Source of the DNA: Halocaridina rubra
Lineage: Eukaryota; Arthropoda; Malacostraca; Decapoda; Atyidae
Direction of reading: 5' to 3'
DNA: 64,000 nucleotides
Assembly (NCBI GenBank): GCA_037179515.1
Contig: JAXCGZ010009449.1
Coordinates: forward strand, 189,001 to 253,000
Positions 40,254 through 52,782 of the stretch are shown piece after piece (within the stretch, counting starts at the first letter, position 1; each line of letters starts with the position of its first letter). The notes below the pieces were generated by a model, which worked only from the letters and a program-made list of their open reading frames with translations, was not told the DNA's origin and did not search any database. Position numbers and translations under genes: made by a program.

Positions 40254-43200
40254 TCAGAACGGTATCTGGGTCCCATCCCATGCAAAATATTTTCCTGTAT
40301 CTGATATTGTGACCTTATCAATGACTGACATCAAATACCCTACTGATTGCTGTGTAGAGAAGAGTTTTCCTTTTATATTTTTGCGGTAGGGTTGAGTTAG
40401 ATCTGTGTCCACAGTACCTGAGGGAAAAAAGGAAGGAGGGTACATTAAATCTTGCTCCGTAACAGGAATTTAGCACATAAAATATTACTTTATAATAGGC
40501 AATCAGCAATATTTTAAATACTCTCTAAAAGACTGTCAACAGCATTTTGTTCTGTATGAGGCAAATTTTTTAATAGTAAGATGAATATGGTTCTACAATA
40601 AGCCATAAACAATATTTTTTTTTATTCCTCAGACAAAGATATAAAGTAAATATATCTTCAATACTATTCTGTAACAGCCAGTTAACAATATTTTAAACAT
40701 ATACCGTACACAGGCATAAATATATGTAAAGTACTGTTCTGCCACAAGCAATCATTAATACTATATATTAAATGCTGTTCTATAACAAACAATTAAAATT
40801 TTAAATACCACTCTGTACAGAGCGATCAACAATACTTTTAATATTGCTCTGTAACAGAAACATTACAAAACAGTACAGTAAAGAGAGCTCTATAACTGGC
40901 AATCAACAGTATCTAACAAACTGCTCTGTACTTGGTAATCAACAGTTCAACAGTATTTTAAATGGCTCTGTGCCAGGTTTTTACAAAACTATATTTTACT
41001 ATGTAACAGGTTTTTATCAGTACTTTCAATATCTTCGTTATTGTTTTCTAACAGGCATTTTGCTAATATAATCAGAGCAAAGTTTGCAATGTTGCTCTTT
41101 AATGCCATTTAGATATTTCAAATACCTATGTATTGTAATAGGTATAGTTGCAGTTAAGTCTTGACTCTGATGAATCTTAATGGAGACACAGTTATTATAC
41201 TTTTAAAAGTTTGCATTTTTTATTAAGACGAAACTTTTATGCAAGAAAATTTTTGTAAGAGTTTAAACATTATCCACGTAAAACATGTAAGCAGTACATT
41301 ATTTTCAAATGCATATTTTTGAAATAAAACATACATGCAGCACAATGCATTCATATATATATATACTGTACAAGGACTGTAATATCTCTTTTAAGGAGGG
41401 GTAAGTCAAAGCACATATTCATTCACTCAGACCCATTCACACCATCCCTCACATCATATCACCTTGGGGATGAAGGATGACACAATTCCCCCACCCCCAT
41501 TACATCAAGTGCCACACTGCTTGGGTCTCACACAATGGAAGCAGAGAATGGATCATCTGCCTTGGTGACCAAAGGCCGAAATTGGTTCACCCCCTATAGC
41601 TTTACCTTATGGAAACCATCTGTCCCAGTCACCATCATTGAGTAAGCGAGGCATAATCCCTAAGACAGCATCATCCATTTACACTCTCCTTACTTCCATA
41701 TCTAAGGCACTTTTTTATTCCTTGCTCCACTGACATACCAAATGCCTCTATTGTTCTTTCCGTCCTATTCATTTACCTCGATGATCATCACAGCCCTACT
41801 CCAATGACTTCTGCTCTCCACACACTCTTCGTTTGTCATCTCTTATTTTCTTTCCCTATACCCATACCACCTCAGCACTTTCTGCTCTTTTCTTTGCATT
41901 ATAGTGTTTTTTTTTTTTATGTTTATATTTGTTACCTGGATGAAATGCAATGCAAACAATCTTTTTTTTGCCACGTCCCAGTTCCAAGCTCAGATTTTTG
42001 GTAGCCATATTAAGAGCTGCTTTTGACATTCTATAGCTGTACCAACCTCCAAAACGATTATCTGAAATTGGAAATTATACTCGTATATCACATTTAGCAT
42101 GATTTCAATTAAAAAAAATGCAATACAGTGTTTTTATTTCTATTTCGCCTAAGAACTTTTGTATATATGGGGAATCTTTAAGAGTTGGAGAAAATTATTT
42201 TTAGATAGAAATTTATTAACCAATAAGTTTATAAATTAATTACAATTACTTGTCTGAGTTATGAGGACAAAAACTGTTAACTAAAACTGCCTGAAAGGAT
42301 CTCGGGGGGGGGGGAGCGTATCTAAGTAAATTTTTTCTTAAGTTTTTGCTTAAAGTGGGAATCTAAGAAAATCTTCAATTACTGCCTACATATAGTAATC
42401 TATAATTCCTGAAGGCAGTTTAGTTATGTTCACTGTACAGTGCTATCTGCTGTGTCCACTACTTTTTCTAACCGTTTTATTTCACTGTAAGTCCTCATTA
42501 AGGGAATTGAACAGAGAGAGGTTGGAGCTGAAGAATTAAGGCTGGATGCCCTTCCTAACATCCCACAGTAGGCTCGATTGTGGGTCTGTCACATCCCGAG
42601 TCAAAGACTCTAACTACTGCTTTACTGCAGTCACCATCTGCTACATCCACTACAATGTATTCAAATATCACTATGCAGATCAATTGGGTATTTTATATGC
42701 AAACATTGTATCTAACTGAGACATCTGAGTGAGATGGAAGTAGTATGTATATCAGCCACTAATTTATACATAGTTACTGCCTGTGTAAGTGTCGTATCTA
42801 AGAACTAATCCTCTTAACAGTATGCATTTTTGTTTTGATAAACTAGCCTTCTATAGGGGACTCGCGGAAGCAAAGTGATTAGAATACACGACTTGAGGAG
42901 GAGGCAGACCTGCAATCAAGCCCATTGCAGGGCAATAGAAAGGGCATCCATGCTTAGTCCCCAGCTCAATTTTGAAAGTGTCCATCCCCATAATGGGGAT
43001 TTATAGTGACATATACAAAGTGAAAAAGAAAAACTTGCCTTCAATAGATCCTACTCTTGCAGACATATTAACAAATATTGCAGAATGCTGTTCCTTCGGA
43101 TCAAGAGACTGGGCACCAAGAGCTCCGGTGCCAGCGTATAATATAGGATTGAAGTGCTTTGCCATCATCAAAGGCCCAAATGCATTCACGGCAAAAGTTT

Positions 43201-46200
43201 CTTCTAGTACCTGTTCAAAATAGTATCTACTTTAGTCATATAAGTTAAGAGAATCAAACAATAATGCTGTGAAAATCTACTTTCTAACCAATATAATTAA
43301 CATGTAAAGACAAGTCCCTTATTACAATTTCTCAGAATTACTGTATTCCATGTATATTAAAGCTCATTCTTGGATAATAATCACAAGCATTCTGACGCAT
43401 TTTTCATAAAGAACGCCTCTCAAGTAATCATTAGTGGGGTCTATAAATATAAGGTACTTGATACGGGGCAAGAAAATAGAGAGTACCAAATAAACTGAAT
43501 ACCAAATAAACTAAGGTAAATGTGCTTACCGAGTAATCAACCTTGTATTTGCTGTTCATAAAATATACTTGTGTCAATGCCAATGCCATGTTTTTGGTGC
43601 ACATATATACATATACAATTATTGCAATCCCCCTCATAAAGAGGGTAGCCCTGTCAAAGCACATACACTGCCCAGAAGCATCACTCCTCTTAGCTCCATG
43701 GGAATAAAGAGTCGCTACAATTTCCCCCACTACCACCCTGCTTGGGTTATCCACAGGGAAAATGGGCAAGGGTCTCCTAGTTGCAAATCTCCTATTATAA
43801 ATGAAGTTTTATATAAGTAGGCCAAAAACTTCAGTAATAAAGGAAAAGAAAAGTAAGAGTTGTAAAATAGCCCTCCCAATAGAGAAGACTTTTGATACTT
43901 CAAAATAAAAAAAAGAGAAGCGTGAATTAGGATATCTACAAAGCAGTGATGATATTTCTTTGAACTGTCTGCACTGTCGCATAATGCATGATATGATTAA
44001 AAAAAGTCAAGAATTATTAAGTTCTCTCCAGCTACCCAATTTTTTTCTGACTGCATGATACGTTTACAAAGAATTGTCAATGTGCCAATAGGTTACCAAG
44101 TAAACAGAAATACACATTTGCCATAGGAATATCAGATTAAAAACAGCTGTGAATCTGCCATAGGTTTGCCAGATTAACAGGATCTATAAATCTATTATAG
44201 ATTTCCCAGAATAAATAGACATATGAATCTGGCATAAACTTACTAGATTAAAAAATAACTATCATTCTGTTAAAAGTTTATGAATTAAAATTAACCCTAA
44301 ATCTCACATTTTTACCAGATCAAAAAGAACAGTAAATATATTATAGGTCTGCAGCTGGCATACTCTACAACTTACTATCCGGTTAGCTTAAGAGTCTTCA
44401 TGTAATGTATGTTTATGACATGAAGCTAGACCTTCTCCTCACTTGCTGGATACTCGAAAATATCCTTATAACTTATTTTCTCTAACTGTTAATATAATGC
44501 TCAAATCATTGGACAATATTCTATATGTAATTTACTGTATAGTAATGATATCCGAGAGAACTATTTATGAGTTTTTGGACGGACAGGGAAAGACTTAATT
44601 CTTTTCTATATAAATAAAAGAATTTCCGAATAAACAAGCCGAAATTTAGGTAACATGACGGGGGACACAGATGTGTTAAATTTTTTTTTTATCATAAACA
44701 TTTCATTTTACGAGTCTTCAGCTTATTTAAAACGTTTTCAATGAAAATGGAATTAATTTATATTATTCCTGCTTACCCTGTATAATATTTTCTAATCATT
44801 TCAGCTTGCTTTATTTTAGAAACTTTTTTACTCTATAGTTCTGAGCATGATCAATTATATAAAAGAATATTTACTTCCATTATACACAACTCAAAATACC
44901 ACACTAACCTTAAAAGTAACGTCTCTTAAACTCGTTTCTCCTCTTCCTGTTGGACTGAGGATGCCACTTGCGTTAATAAGAAGATCTAATTTGCCATGAG
45001 TATTTTGCACATATTGGGCAGCATTTCTGATATCATCTTCACTAGTCACATCAACCTGAACTGTATCAATCAAGCCATGATGCTGCTCCTGGAACACAAG
45101 TGATACTATAAGTGCTTTGAGGGGAAAGAGTACACTTCCAAATCTCTATTCAGGCTGTCAAGAGTTTTTTCAAGATGGTTCTGCCACAATAGGGATTGGG
45201 TGTCTCCTGAAAAAGATAGAACTAAGAGTTCAAGCCATAATTTCACAGTGGTATGGGTTATATAAATTATTTGGCCGCTGAGTCAAAACTCCAACCTCAT
45301 GGACTGATCGGTTTTACGTTATGGACTTCCCTTTCTACTAAGGGATAGGACGGTGCCTTTTTGCTACGAAATTTGGTTTTGGCAGCTGTGATCTTTACCC
45401 TGAGAGAATGCCCTATCTAACCTCAGGCCGTGGCAGGCGGCAAACCCTCGACCTGACAACGCATAGACATGAGTACTATCACTTCACCACGATGACCTCA
45501 AAAATTCAAACTCATGGAGAGTTCACAAAAAAATATGCTTCTCGTCCTTTGTGTGTTCCTGGCAGAGCATCCAATCTTCACTTTCTGTAATAATCCACTT
45601 CTTCTTAGAATGCAAAATGGGGGTAGAAAAGTAGGTGTTGATGAGCTGCTGCATGTAAACTAACAAAAATGCACTTATTTATTTCTCAAAGTGCCTTTTC
45701 TGCCATTTGCTTCCATGCATTCAGTCAAGTAATTCTAGCTGATCATGGATTCATCCACCAATATTGCATTTGACTGTATTATTGGAGAGACTCTTGTTCA
45801 GTTGCTTATTCTCTGAAGTTTTGAATGGTTCAGTTTGAAACTATGAAACTAGCTTTCTGGTAATCAAGAGCATACTTGGTACAATGACTACCCAGATTAG
45901 GGGTATACTTGCTTCAATAAGATGTGTATGATTATAGTCGGCATACCTTTGATCTTGATTATTTTTGTCAGGAATTGTCACATTATTTCTACCAGCAAAG
46001 TATATAGTTAACTATGTAAGGTCAAGGATTATATAGCCAATATCTAATACTTTTGCTTTGGCCAATAATTTATATTATTTTATATCATAAAAAACTTGGC
46101 TGTGATCTCTTATTATGTTTATGTTACAATAACAACCATTCTGCTAAAAGAAAAAATGAAAAAGAAGTAAAATAATATGAGCAACGTTTTGTGCACTGTG

Positions 46201-47689
46201 TGGTTCTATGACATCACATTAAGATTCTCATACTCAACCTTAATCTGATATTTATGATATATGCTATCTACATAACTTGATAATAGCTAGCACTTTCAAG
46301 AAGCCTTGATGACATTTTAAATACTAGCATTTTTTTATTTATTTGGTACTTGCAGACCTTACAGAATTATATTCTTAAATGTGAATGACAATCCTGTTTT
46401 TAAGCATGTGTCCGGCAAAGCCAAAATAAACGAACATGAATAATATAATTAGCTGCTCATCTTCCCCTAAAGCTAGCTATCCACCTCAAAACTCTGCCCA
46501 ATACAAGAGGATATAAAGAGAGACAATGCTAGGAGAAGCTCACAAAGTGTGGGTGTCAAGAGATATATAGACTATGAGTAATTCCCAAAGTTGGGGGCCA
46601 TAGTTCCAGTATTGGGATTGGTGAGATGAAGAGTTTTCTGACCTTTCTATAAATCAGAGATATTAACAGTAAAAACTTAACACTTTCCAACAGAAATACA
46701 ACAAAATCACACATGCTGCCATTACAGTAAAACACACCATACCCTCAAACAAACAACTGGCACGTATCCTCATTAATTATATCCCTCATCAGCCGTCTTC
46801 ACCCCCTAATGACAGCAAAGGCAGTTCAGAATAACAGAGTACCACTGCAAACATATTGCTTAAAGTCTTAGATTAATTTCTGTCTAAAGAGCAACTTGAT
46901 CCATGGTACAGTAAAGCCACATTCAAAGAGAAATTTATAAAGAGATGCATGGAGTAAACGGAATAATATATTAATGTACAACAGAAAGAGGATAAATAGT
47001 GATACTGATATTTTATTTCTTGAGCATTATTGTCATCAGTTTAAGAATACCTGTTCTCACACAGTCTGTTACGGTTATGTTGTTTATTTGTCACTATCAG
47101 TCCTCCATTCAAGTGGTAGCAAACAGTCTGTCATGATTATATATGTCTATAATATATGTATATAGAACAGAAGGTATTACAACATTACCTGGAGGCTCTT
47201 TAGTAGTTGGGCAGAGGAAGGATTCCTACAACAGGCAACCACTTTAACTCCTGTAAAAAAAACTAAGATGCATCACAGATCCACAAATGAACAATGTAAT
47301 CATACTAGACAAAAGAAGGTTACGCTAAGTTTTAATTGAAGAGACGTGCTCTATTTTTCAACATTCATCTGTAAATATCATCTACTTAAAGTCAGATCTT
47401 AGTCTCATGAAGTGGATTTGTTTCATACCAACTCTCTCTAATACAATGAATAATAATCAAAGAATGAAGTGTCTCGATAATGTAATATTCCTGAGAATCA
47501 TAACTGCTGAAATGGTACTTAGGGTACTATTTTGCAAGTCTTAAGATCAACATATTTTTCCTTGCCTCAGCCAAATTTATATGATTGTATTATATATATA
47601 ACGATGTTTCGTGTACCTCTTGCTGCAAGTGTTGCACAAAACTGAAGACCAATCCCTCTACTAGCTCCTTGTATTAAAGCAGTCCCCAT
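40254..47689 (-). CDS. Short-chain dehydrogenase/reductase, C-factor/sniffer-like, complete, 258 aa
   Basis: NAD(P)-dependent oxidoreductase of the classical SDR family, probably a cytosolic carbonyl reductase; substrate unknown. Exons from the 5' end: 47689-47617, 47250-47189, 45088-44909, 43210-43039, 42061-41936, 40417-40254, joining in phases 1, 0, 0, 1, 1. The Rossmann glycine motif GASRGIG is at residues 8-14. The usual NNAG is NASG (84-87). VNAFGPLMMAKHF and VNMSARVGSI (catalytic Ser region, about 152-161) follow. YSYRMSK supplies the catalytic Tyr172 and Lys176. HPGTVDTDLT is the family's C-terminal hallmark. Length fits the family. The fourth intron uses a GC donor (43038-43037), and both flanking sequences support it. 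ATG lies 14 nt after an acceptor, so a further leader exon exists. It converges on DDX23. Confidence 0.93.
40490..41055. repeat. Degenerate tandem repeat in the last SDR intron
   Basis: Loose 45-60 bp units built on TCTGTAACAGG, CAATCAACA and ATATTTTAAATA. For example TAGGCAATCAGCAATATTTT, AGCCAGTTAACAATATTTTA, CAATCAACAGTATCTAA and GGTAATCAACAGTT. At least eight recognisable units, heavily diverged. Confidence 0.7.
41385..41660 (+). repeat. Dispersed repeat, family E, long copy
   Basis: TTTTAAGGAGGGGTAAGTC, CATATTCATTCACTCAG, ACACAATTCCCCCACCCCC and GAAACCATCTGTCCCAG line up with family E blocks. Lies in the last SDR intron. Confidence 0.5.
42495..42640 (-). mobile_element. tRNA-derived SINE, family B
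   Basis: Inverted copy: CCTCATTAAGGGAATTGAAC, GGTTGGAGCTGAAGAATTAA, GGATGCCCTTCCTAACATC, GGCTCGATTGTGGGTCTG (reverse B box), CTAACTACTGCTTTACTGC. Confidence 0.65.
42858..43020 (+). mobile_element. tRNA-derived SINE, family B
   Basis: GAAGCAAAGTGATTAGAATA, CACGACTTGAGGAGGAGG, GCAATCAAGCCCATTGCAGG, AGTCCCCAGCTCAATTTTG, GGGGATTTATAGTGACATAT. It abuts the GC-donor side of SDR exon 4: the element ends about 15 bp before the exon's 3' edge. Confidence 0.65.
43615..43785 (+). repeat. Dispersed repeat, family E
   Basis: GCAATCCCCCTCATAAAG, GGGTAGCCCTGTCAAAGCAC, CTCTTAGCTCCATGGGAAT, CACCCTGCTTGGGTTATCCA, GGGAAAATGGGCAAGGG. The most complete 3' part of the family. Confidence 0.65.
44085..44360. repeat. 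Degenerate tandem repeat in an SDR intron
   Basis: Units of about 40-50 bp built on GAATCTGCCATAGGTTTGCC, AGATTAA, with variants CAGATTAACAGGATCTATA, GAATCTGGCATAAACTTAC and CATTTTTACCAGATCAAAA. About six units. Confidence 0.65.
45306..45495 (-). mobile_element. tRNA-derived SINE family A, old diverged copy
   Basis: CGGTTTTACGTTATGGACTT, ACGGTGCCTTTTTGCTACG, TTTACCCTGAGAGAATGCCC, GCGGCAAACCCTCGACCTG, then CACTTCACCACGATGACC. Lies in an SDR intron. Confidence 0.75.
45600..47180. other. SDR intron interior, nothing further recognised
   Basis: AT-rich sequence within the intron between SDR exons 2 and 3. No exon, RNA gene or repeat family that I can name. Confidence 0.4.
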
Positions 47690-47703
47690 TGCAAATAGGT
47701 TAC

Positions 47704-49235
47704 CTGAAAAGGCGAAAAGAGATTATATTAAAAATAAAAAATCCATTCTGATATCTAGTCTTGACCTTATGATAAATTACATAAACACCATATCATTAAA
47801 AATCAACAAAGAAACAATGGGTCAGTATTAATTTTATTACAATTAAAGCAATGCTACCAGAGGAAATACTATCAATATTGAAGAATTATATCAAGACATC
47901 ATGGGACAGGTTGATGCTCCTGAGAGTGAATGTATTTACTGTCCAAAGACATCTAGCCATATTAAGTGCAAAAACTTAATATGGCTCTAACAGACAATAA
48001 AAGTATAACACACATCGTTATTTGGTCTTTTCGTAAGATTTTTGGTATTTAATAAAAATTGAATAAAGGTAGACTATGCAAAACATTTAATATTAGTCCT
48101 AGATAAGTAGTGGATTACGAAATTACAATGTTGGCCTGCACTCTGGGAAGATGACAATGTTGTGATCAAAGGTGTCAATCACGACAGTGAGCTTAACTTA
48201 TTTAAAATATTTATCATAGCATAGACATAGTTCACAAAGAAATAAATATATTGTAGTATACCCCTCTTGTATTCTTTGTCACTGCAAATTTGGTTACTGT
48301 GTAACTTTGACAGTCACCGCTTCACAGAAGAACCTAATGGAAATGCAGTGACACTGATAGTGATTCATTATTAATAACAATCACAAAAATATGTAATACT
48401 CACCTTATAGCTGTAAAATAAATAACTCAAACTATTGCACATTAATAATGTAATAGTCTATCATGCTAATTTATAATCAAAGACGTAAATCAAATATTTC
48501 ATATTTCATGCTTCATTCACTGTCACAATGGCCATAAGTAAAGTGAGCTAAATTTAGTGAAAGGTATTTTGTTGACTACTGCTTGTTTGTCTGTATGATT
48601 ACACCAAAAGTAAGCAGTAATTCTACATTAACTAAGTCACTAATCAAACATCAACCACATCACCACACAAATATTTTTCCAGTCTATATTGTACTATCTT
48701 TTCCCTGGTTCTCTGGGATGATAACTTCATGAAAGTAACCACATCAAAGCTGGAGGAAACCATTAAGGATATGGATTAAAGTAATAATACCATAAGCCCA
48801 CAAAAACATTATTGTTCTCGAATTCCTTCAAATACCAGGGTACTGCACCATTGGAACCCATGGTAACTTCAATATCCTAAAAGCATCTTTGGTTATTTTG
48901 CATCTCTGGCAAGACCGATAGATTTGGGTCCATTTCTGTTTGACCTTAAGAATCCTCAAATTACCAATTGCAACATGAAGGCATATTGGAAGATATAAAA
49001 AATTAAACCCAAATACAGGGTCGATTTTTTCTCTTTATAGCAGCAAGCTTTGTGCTCTTCATCTGGTATGTGCAGGACACAAAGATTAATCAGGTCACAG
49101 GTCCCATGTAAACTGTTCAGTGATAAGTAACATAGGAAATACTACAGCAGGTAACCATGAACAAAAAACCTGTGAAAAAAAGACAAATAAAAAATTCTCC
49201 CAGATGACAAAACATATATTATTACAACAAGAGAA
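47704..49235. other. Upstream of the SDR coding start, no exon assigned
   Basis: An acceptor (CGCCTTTTCAG, ending at 47704) precedes the start codon, so the leader exon and promoter lie at higher coordinates. None can be placed with confidence. AT-rich. Confidence 0.4.
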
Positions 49236-49245
49236 ATCTTACATA

Positions 49246-49762
49246 GTTGCAATGGTTAACATTCGCTTTAAGCACCTCTCCCGTAGCCACCCAAGATGTC
49301 AGTGTTACCAGCACTTCTTGAAATGTTCCGTTTTGCTGTATAAACACTCAAAGTCACCCTATTAAGGTATGTAAGGTTTCAAATTTGAGTCAGATTAGGT
49401 TAGCTAAGTACCCATTGCCACCAACCAATATCAGCCCTAACACAATAAAAAATTGTGATTCCCGAGAAAAAAATAATCAGATTAAGGTATTATGTTAGTT
49501 ATGGGAGATTAATGGAATATGGCTTTTTTAAATGTAGGGAAAAAATACCTCCATCGGGGTTCGGGGGCAAAGCCCCCGGCTAGGGAGGCACGTGCTCCCC
49601 TAGGTGAGGTTAGGTTGGGATGGGTTAGTTTAGGACGCACTCTCAATGATCCCCTCTACTAAAAACTTACCCAGATTAATCTAATACACATCAAACCTTA
49701 TCCGAAAAGTGTGGCAAAAATATTGGAGGGGTGCATAAAGCGAATCCTAACCATTGCAACAA
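49246..49762. repeat. Inverted-repeat element with CCTAA/TTAGG-rich interior and hairpin
   Basis: The left end GTTGCAATGGTTAACATTCG, then CTTTAAGCACCTCTCC, is matched by the right end GGAGGGGTGCATAAAGCG and CCTAACCATTGCAAC. Inside, GGGGGCAAAGCCCCC at about 49563 forms a short perfect hairpin, and TTAGGTTGGGATGGGTTAG lies at 49609. Part of the left segment (TTGTGTTAGGGCCGATATT type, inverted) recurs at 53450-53640. Probably a DNA element, class unknown. Confidence 0.5.
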
Positions 49763-50480
49763 ATCCTCTGGACCATTTAACAATAGTAACAATATGGAAA
49801 CGTAGCGAAGGCTTAAGGTAGGGAAAAAAAATTTCTGTAACAACGATGACAATGAAGGAAAGGGTGCTCAACTGTCTCTGGGACATCATAATAACTACAG
49901 TTAGGATCTTGCATAAGGCAATAATAATCGGTGAACCAACAAGTTGATGTTAATACTTCTTGACACACCACCTTTTTGGCTTAAACTCAGGGCATAAAGG
50001 TCTCATTATTACCCCAATTTCCCTAAAAACAGAAGTTCTAAGCCATATGCAAATACTCATTAGGGATAAAATCCTTGTTGACTGCAGGGGAAAGCTATAG
50101 TGACCGAGAATAAAAATACAATAAAAGTGTTTGTATTCATACGTTATGTAAATATTTACCTCAACCTTCCTCTTCTTCTTCTTCTTGGACTTATGGTGCA
50201 GCTTGCAAGACCACTTAGTCCTTGTTTTCGAAATTGTAGCTGGGTGATAAAAGATCATGTTTGATTATAGAATACTTATCTTCTCAGAATAATACCTGTT
50301 ATTTATAAACGCTTTAAAGAGGCTTTCATTGATCCTAAGCTTTTAGATTTTGTAGGACATCTCCAGTTAGTTATATGAAGTCAGGCTTCATCGTCTTAGA
50401 AGATGCTTAACCTTGTGACTTCATTTTGGGTCTTATGCAAGTAATAGTTTTCGGTGATGGTTATTTCCACTGTGTCAACT

Positions 50481-50640
50481 CCGATTTTACGTCAAGGACT
50501 CTCTTCTACAGTAAGAGCTAGGACGGTGTCCCCTTTCGAAGACTTTGGTTTTTGGCAGAGTGTGACGGTTACCCTGAGTAAATGCCCTTTCTAATCTCAT
50601 ATCATTGTGGATCTAGAGCTGACGACGTGACGATTCAGTC
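50481..50640 (-). mobile_element. tRNA-derived SINE family A, old diverged copy
   Basis: CCGATTTTACGTCAAGGACT, GCTAGGACGGTGTCCCC, GTGACGGTTACCCTGAGTA, then a decayed tRNA-like head (GACGACGTGACGATTC). Confidence 0.7.
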
Positions 50641-50701
50641 ATTATCAATGTGTCTATAATATTGAATATTTTATCTCACTTTCGCAAGAGCATCCACTGT
50701 T

Positions 50702-50707
<6 letters not shown>

Positions 50708-50770
<63 letters not shown>
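50708..50770. repeat. (GA)n microsatellite
   Basis: About 31 GA units. Confidence 0.95.
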
Positions 50771-50772
<2 letters not shown>

Positions 50773-50924
50773 ATGTGTTCTTATACCTCTCCCATTATAC
50801 ATACTGCATCATCAAATCGCTATATTGTTATTTGATTAGAGAGTAGTCCCAAATGCTTCTTTAAGATTGAAGGCAAGGGATTATTTTTTATTTCTCTTTG
50901 TTTAATGTCAAAATTAGTTTAGCT

Positions 50925-51240
50925 TTGAATGGGAGGGAGTACAGACACGTTGGATCTAGGGGAAATCAATACTGGATGTCCTTCATAACGCCACACGGTG
51001 GGATCAAACTCATCTATTCACAACCTGAGATCTCTACCACTCATCTTGCTACTATATAGTCACTGAATATGTAATAATCCTTGAAGAACTGATTGAACAA
51101 CATATAATTAGCTTTATTTTTACGTTTTGTCTCTCTCTTAGTTCCCATATGGGGGTGGACACGGATTGACTGAAGTTGGGGAATTAAGGGTGGATGACCT
51201 TCCTATCGCCCTATCGTGGAAGAGGCGAGCACTCTAGGGG
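50925..51240 (-). mobile_element. Two tandemly placed SINE family B copies, inverted
   Basis: The first (50925-51060) has GGATGTCCTTCATAACGCC, GGTGGGATCAAACTCAT and ACTCATCTTGCTAC. The second (51130-51240) has GGGGGTGGACACGGATTG, TTGGGGAATTAAGGGTGGA and TGACCTTCCTATCGCCC. They are separated by about 70 bp of unrelated sequence. Confidence 0.6.
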
Positions 51241-51443
51241 GATACGGCAGGCAAATTATATTTACATGAATAATGCATAATTTATATACTGTAAGATAAA
51301 TACAAAAAATAATTTATCTGCTTCCATTTTCTGATATTCTGTTAAATTATATTCAATGACTCTTAATCCTGTATCATAAGTAATAAATAATTAATGGAAG
51401 AACAAGATTTGAGAAGGAATATTGAAAAAAATAAGTACATACA

Positions 51444-51449
<6 letters not shown>

Positions 51450-51526
<77 letters not shown>
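51450..51526. repeat. (TA)n microsatellite
   Basis: About 38 TA units. Confidence 0.95.
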
Positions 51527-51531
<5 letters not shown>

Positions 51532-52228
51532 GATCTCCATCTAAATACTATTTATGAATTAAAAATAATAATAAAAAAAAAGAGGAGCAGAGATTTTAAC
51601 CAAAATTAAAAGAAGAAGAAAATTCATCTCGGCATTCATTGTGTCACTGGTGAAAAAGTGACGTCCAACGTATCCTTTGGTGTAAAAAGTTTTTTTATAA
51701 TTGTTATAAGTAGAAATAACGCAAATTCTTTGTGATATTGAGAGTTATGTTGTGCTTCCTTCTAAAAAAAAAAAACTACTATAGTTTAAGTTGTAAATGA
51801 AATCTAGGAATAGTTGGTAAAATTGTCTAGAGAGTTAGGGTAGACTATTTTTCTGTGATTTTTTTTTTCAGACTCGCTGATAGCATTTTTACTTGGATTC
51901 CCATTATTAATATTTTGTGATATTTAATGGAATACTGTATTTTCTTGTTAGACACAATTACAATACAATAACTTGCTAATTCTAGGTAGTCCTATATTAG
52001 AATTTTAAAAAATTTCGTGTTGGTAGTGTGTTAGTAGGCCTAGCCAATGTGGCGTAAATGTCAACGTTTGTGACTGAACCATTTTTTTTTTTTAACGCCC
52101 ATTCCATATGGAGGTGACAATTCTGTTTTTCCCATGGTTTCTGATGTGATTTGAATGAATATAACCATGAAAAACGTCGGAAAATGTATGCTAACATAAC
52201 CTAACCTAATAAAAAAAAAAAATTATTT

Positions 52229-52234
52229 TCAACT

Positions 52235-52278
<44 letters not shown>
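52229..52278. repeat. Poly(T) tract within a duplicated segment
   Basis: The T run follows a segment (GGAGGTGAC... CCCATGGTTTCTGATG... GAATGAATATAACC) at 52080-52200 that recurs at 52290-52400. This is two copies of a repeat, each led by a T run and ending in CCTAACCTAA-like bases (52197-52209 and 52381-52400). Confidence 0.7.
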
Positions 52279-52281
<3 letters not shown>

Positions 52282-52524
52282 CCCGTTCCAATATGGAGGT
52301 GACGATGCTATTTTTCCTATGGTTTCTGATTTGATTTGAATGAATATGACTTTGAAAAACCGTCGGAAAAAATATGCTGTCCTAACCTAACTCAACCTAA
52401 ACTAGAAATAAGTAATTGACGACCATTTTCAAGGTCGCATTCATTCAAAAACATACAAACCATAGGAAAAATGTAAGGTACTATTTTTTTCTTTAATTTA
52501 GGTTTTGTTTGCCGTGAGTGAATT

Positions 52525-52780
<256 letters not shown>

Positions 52781-52782
52781 CT

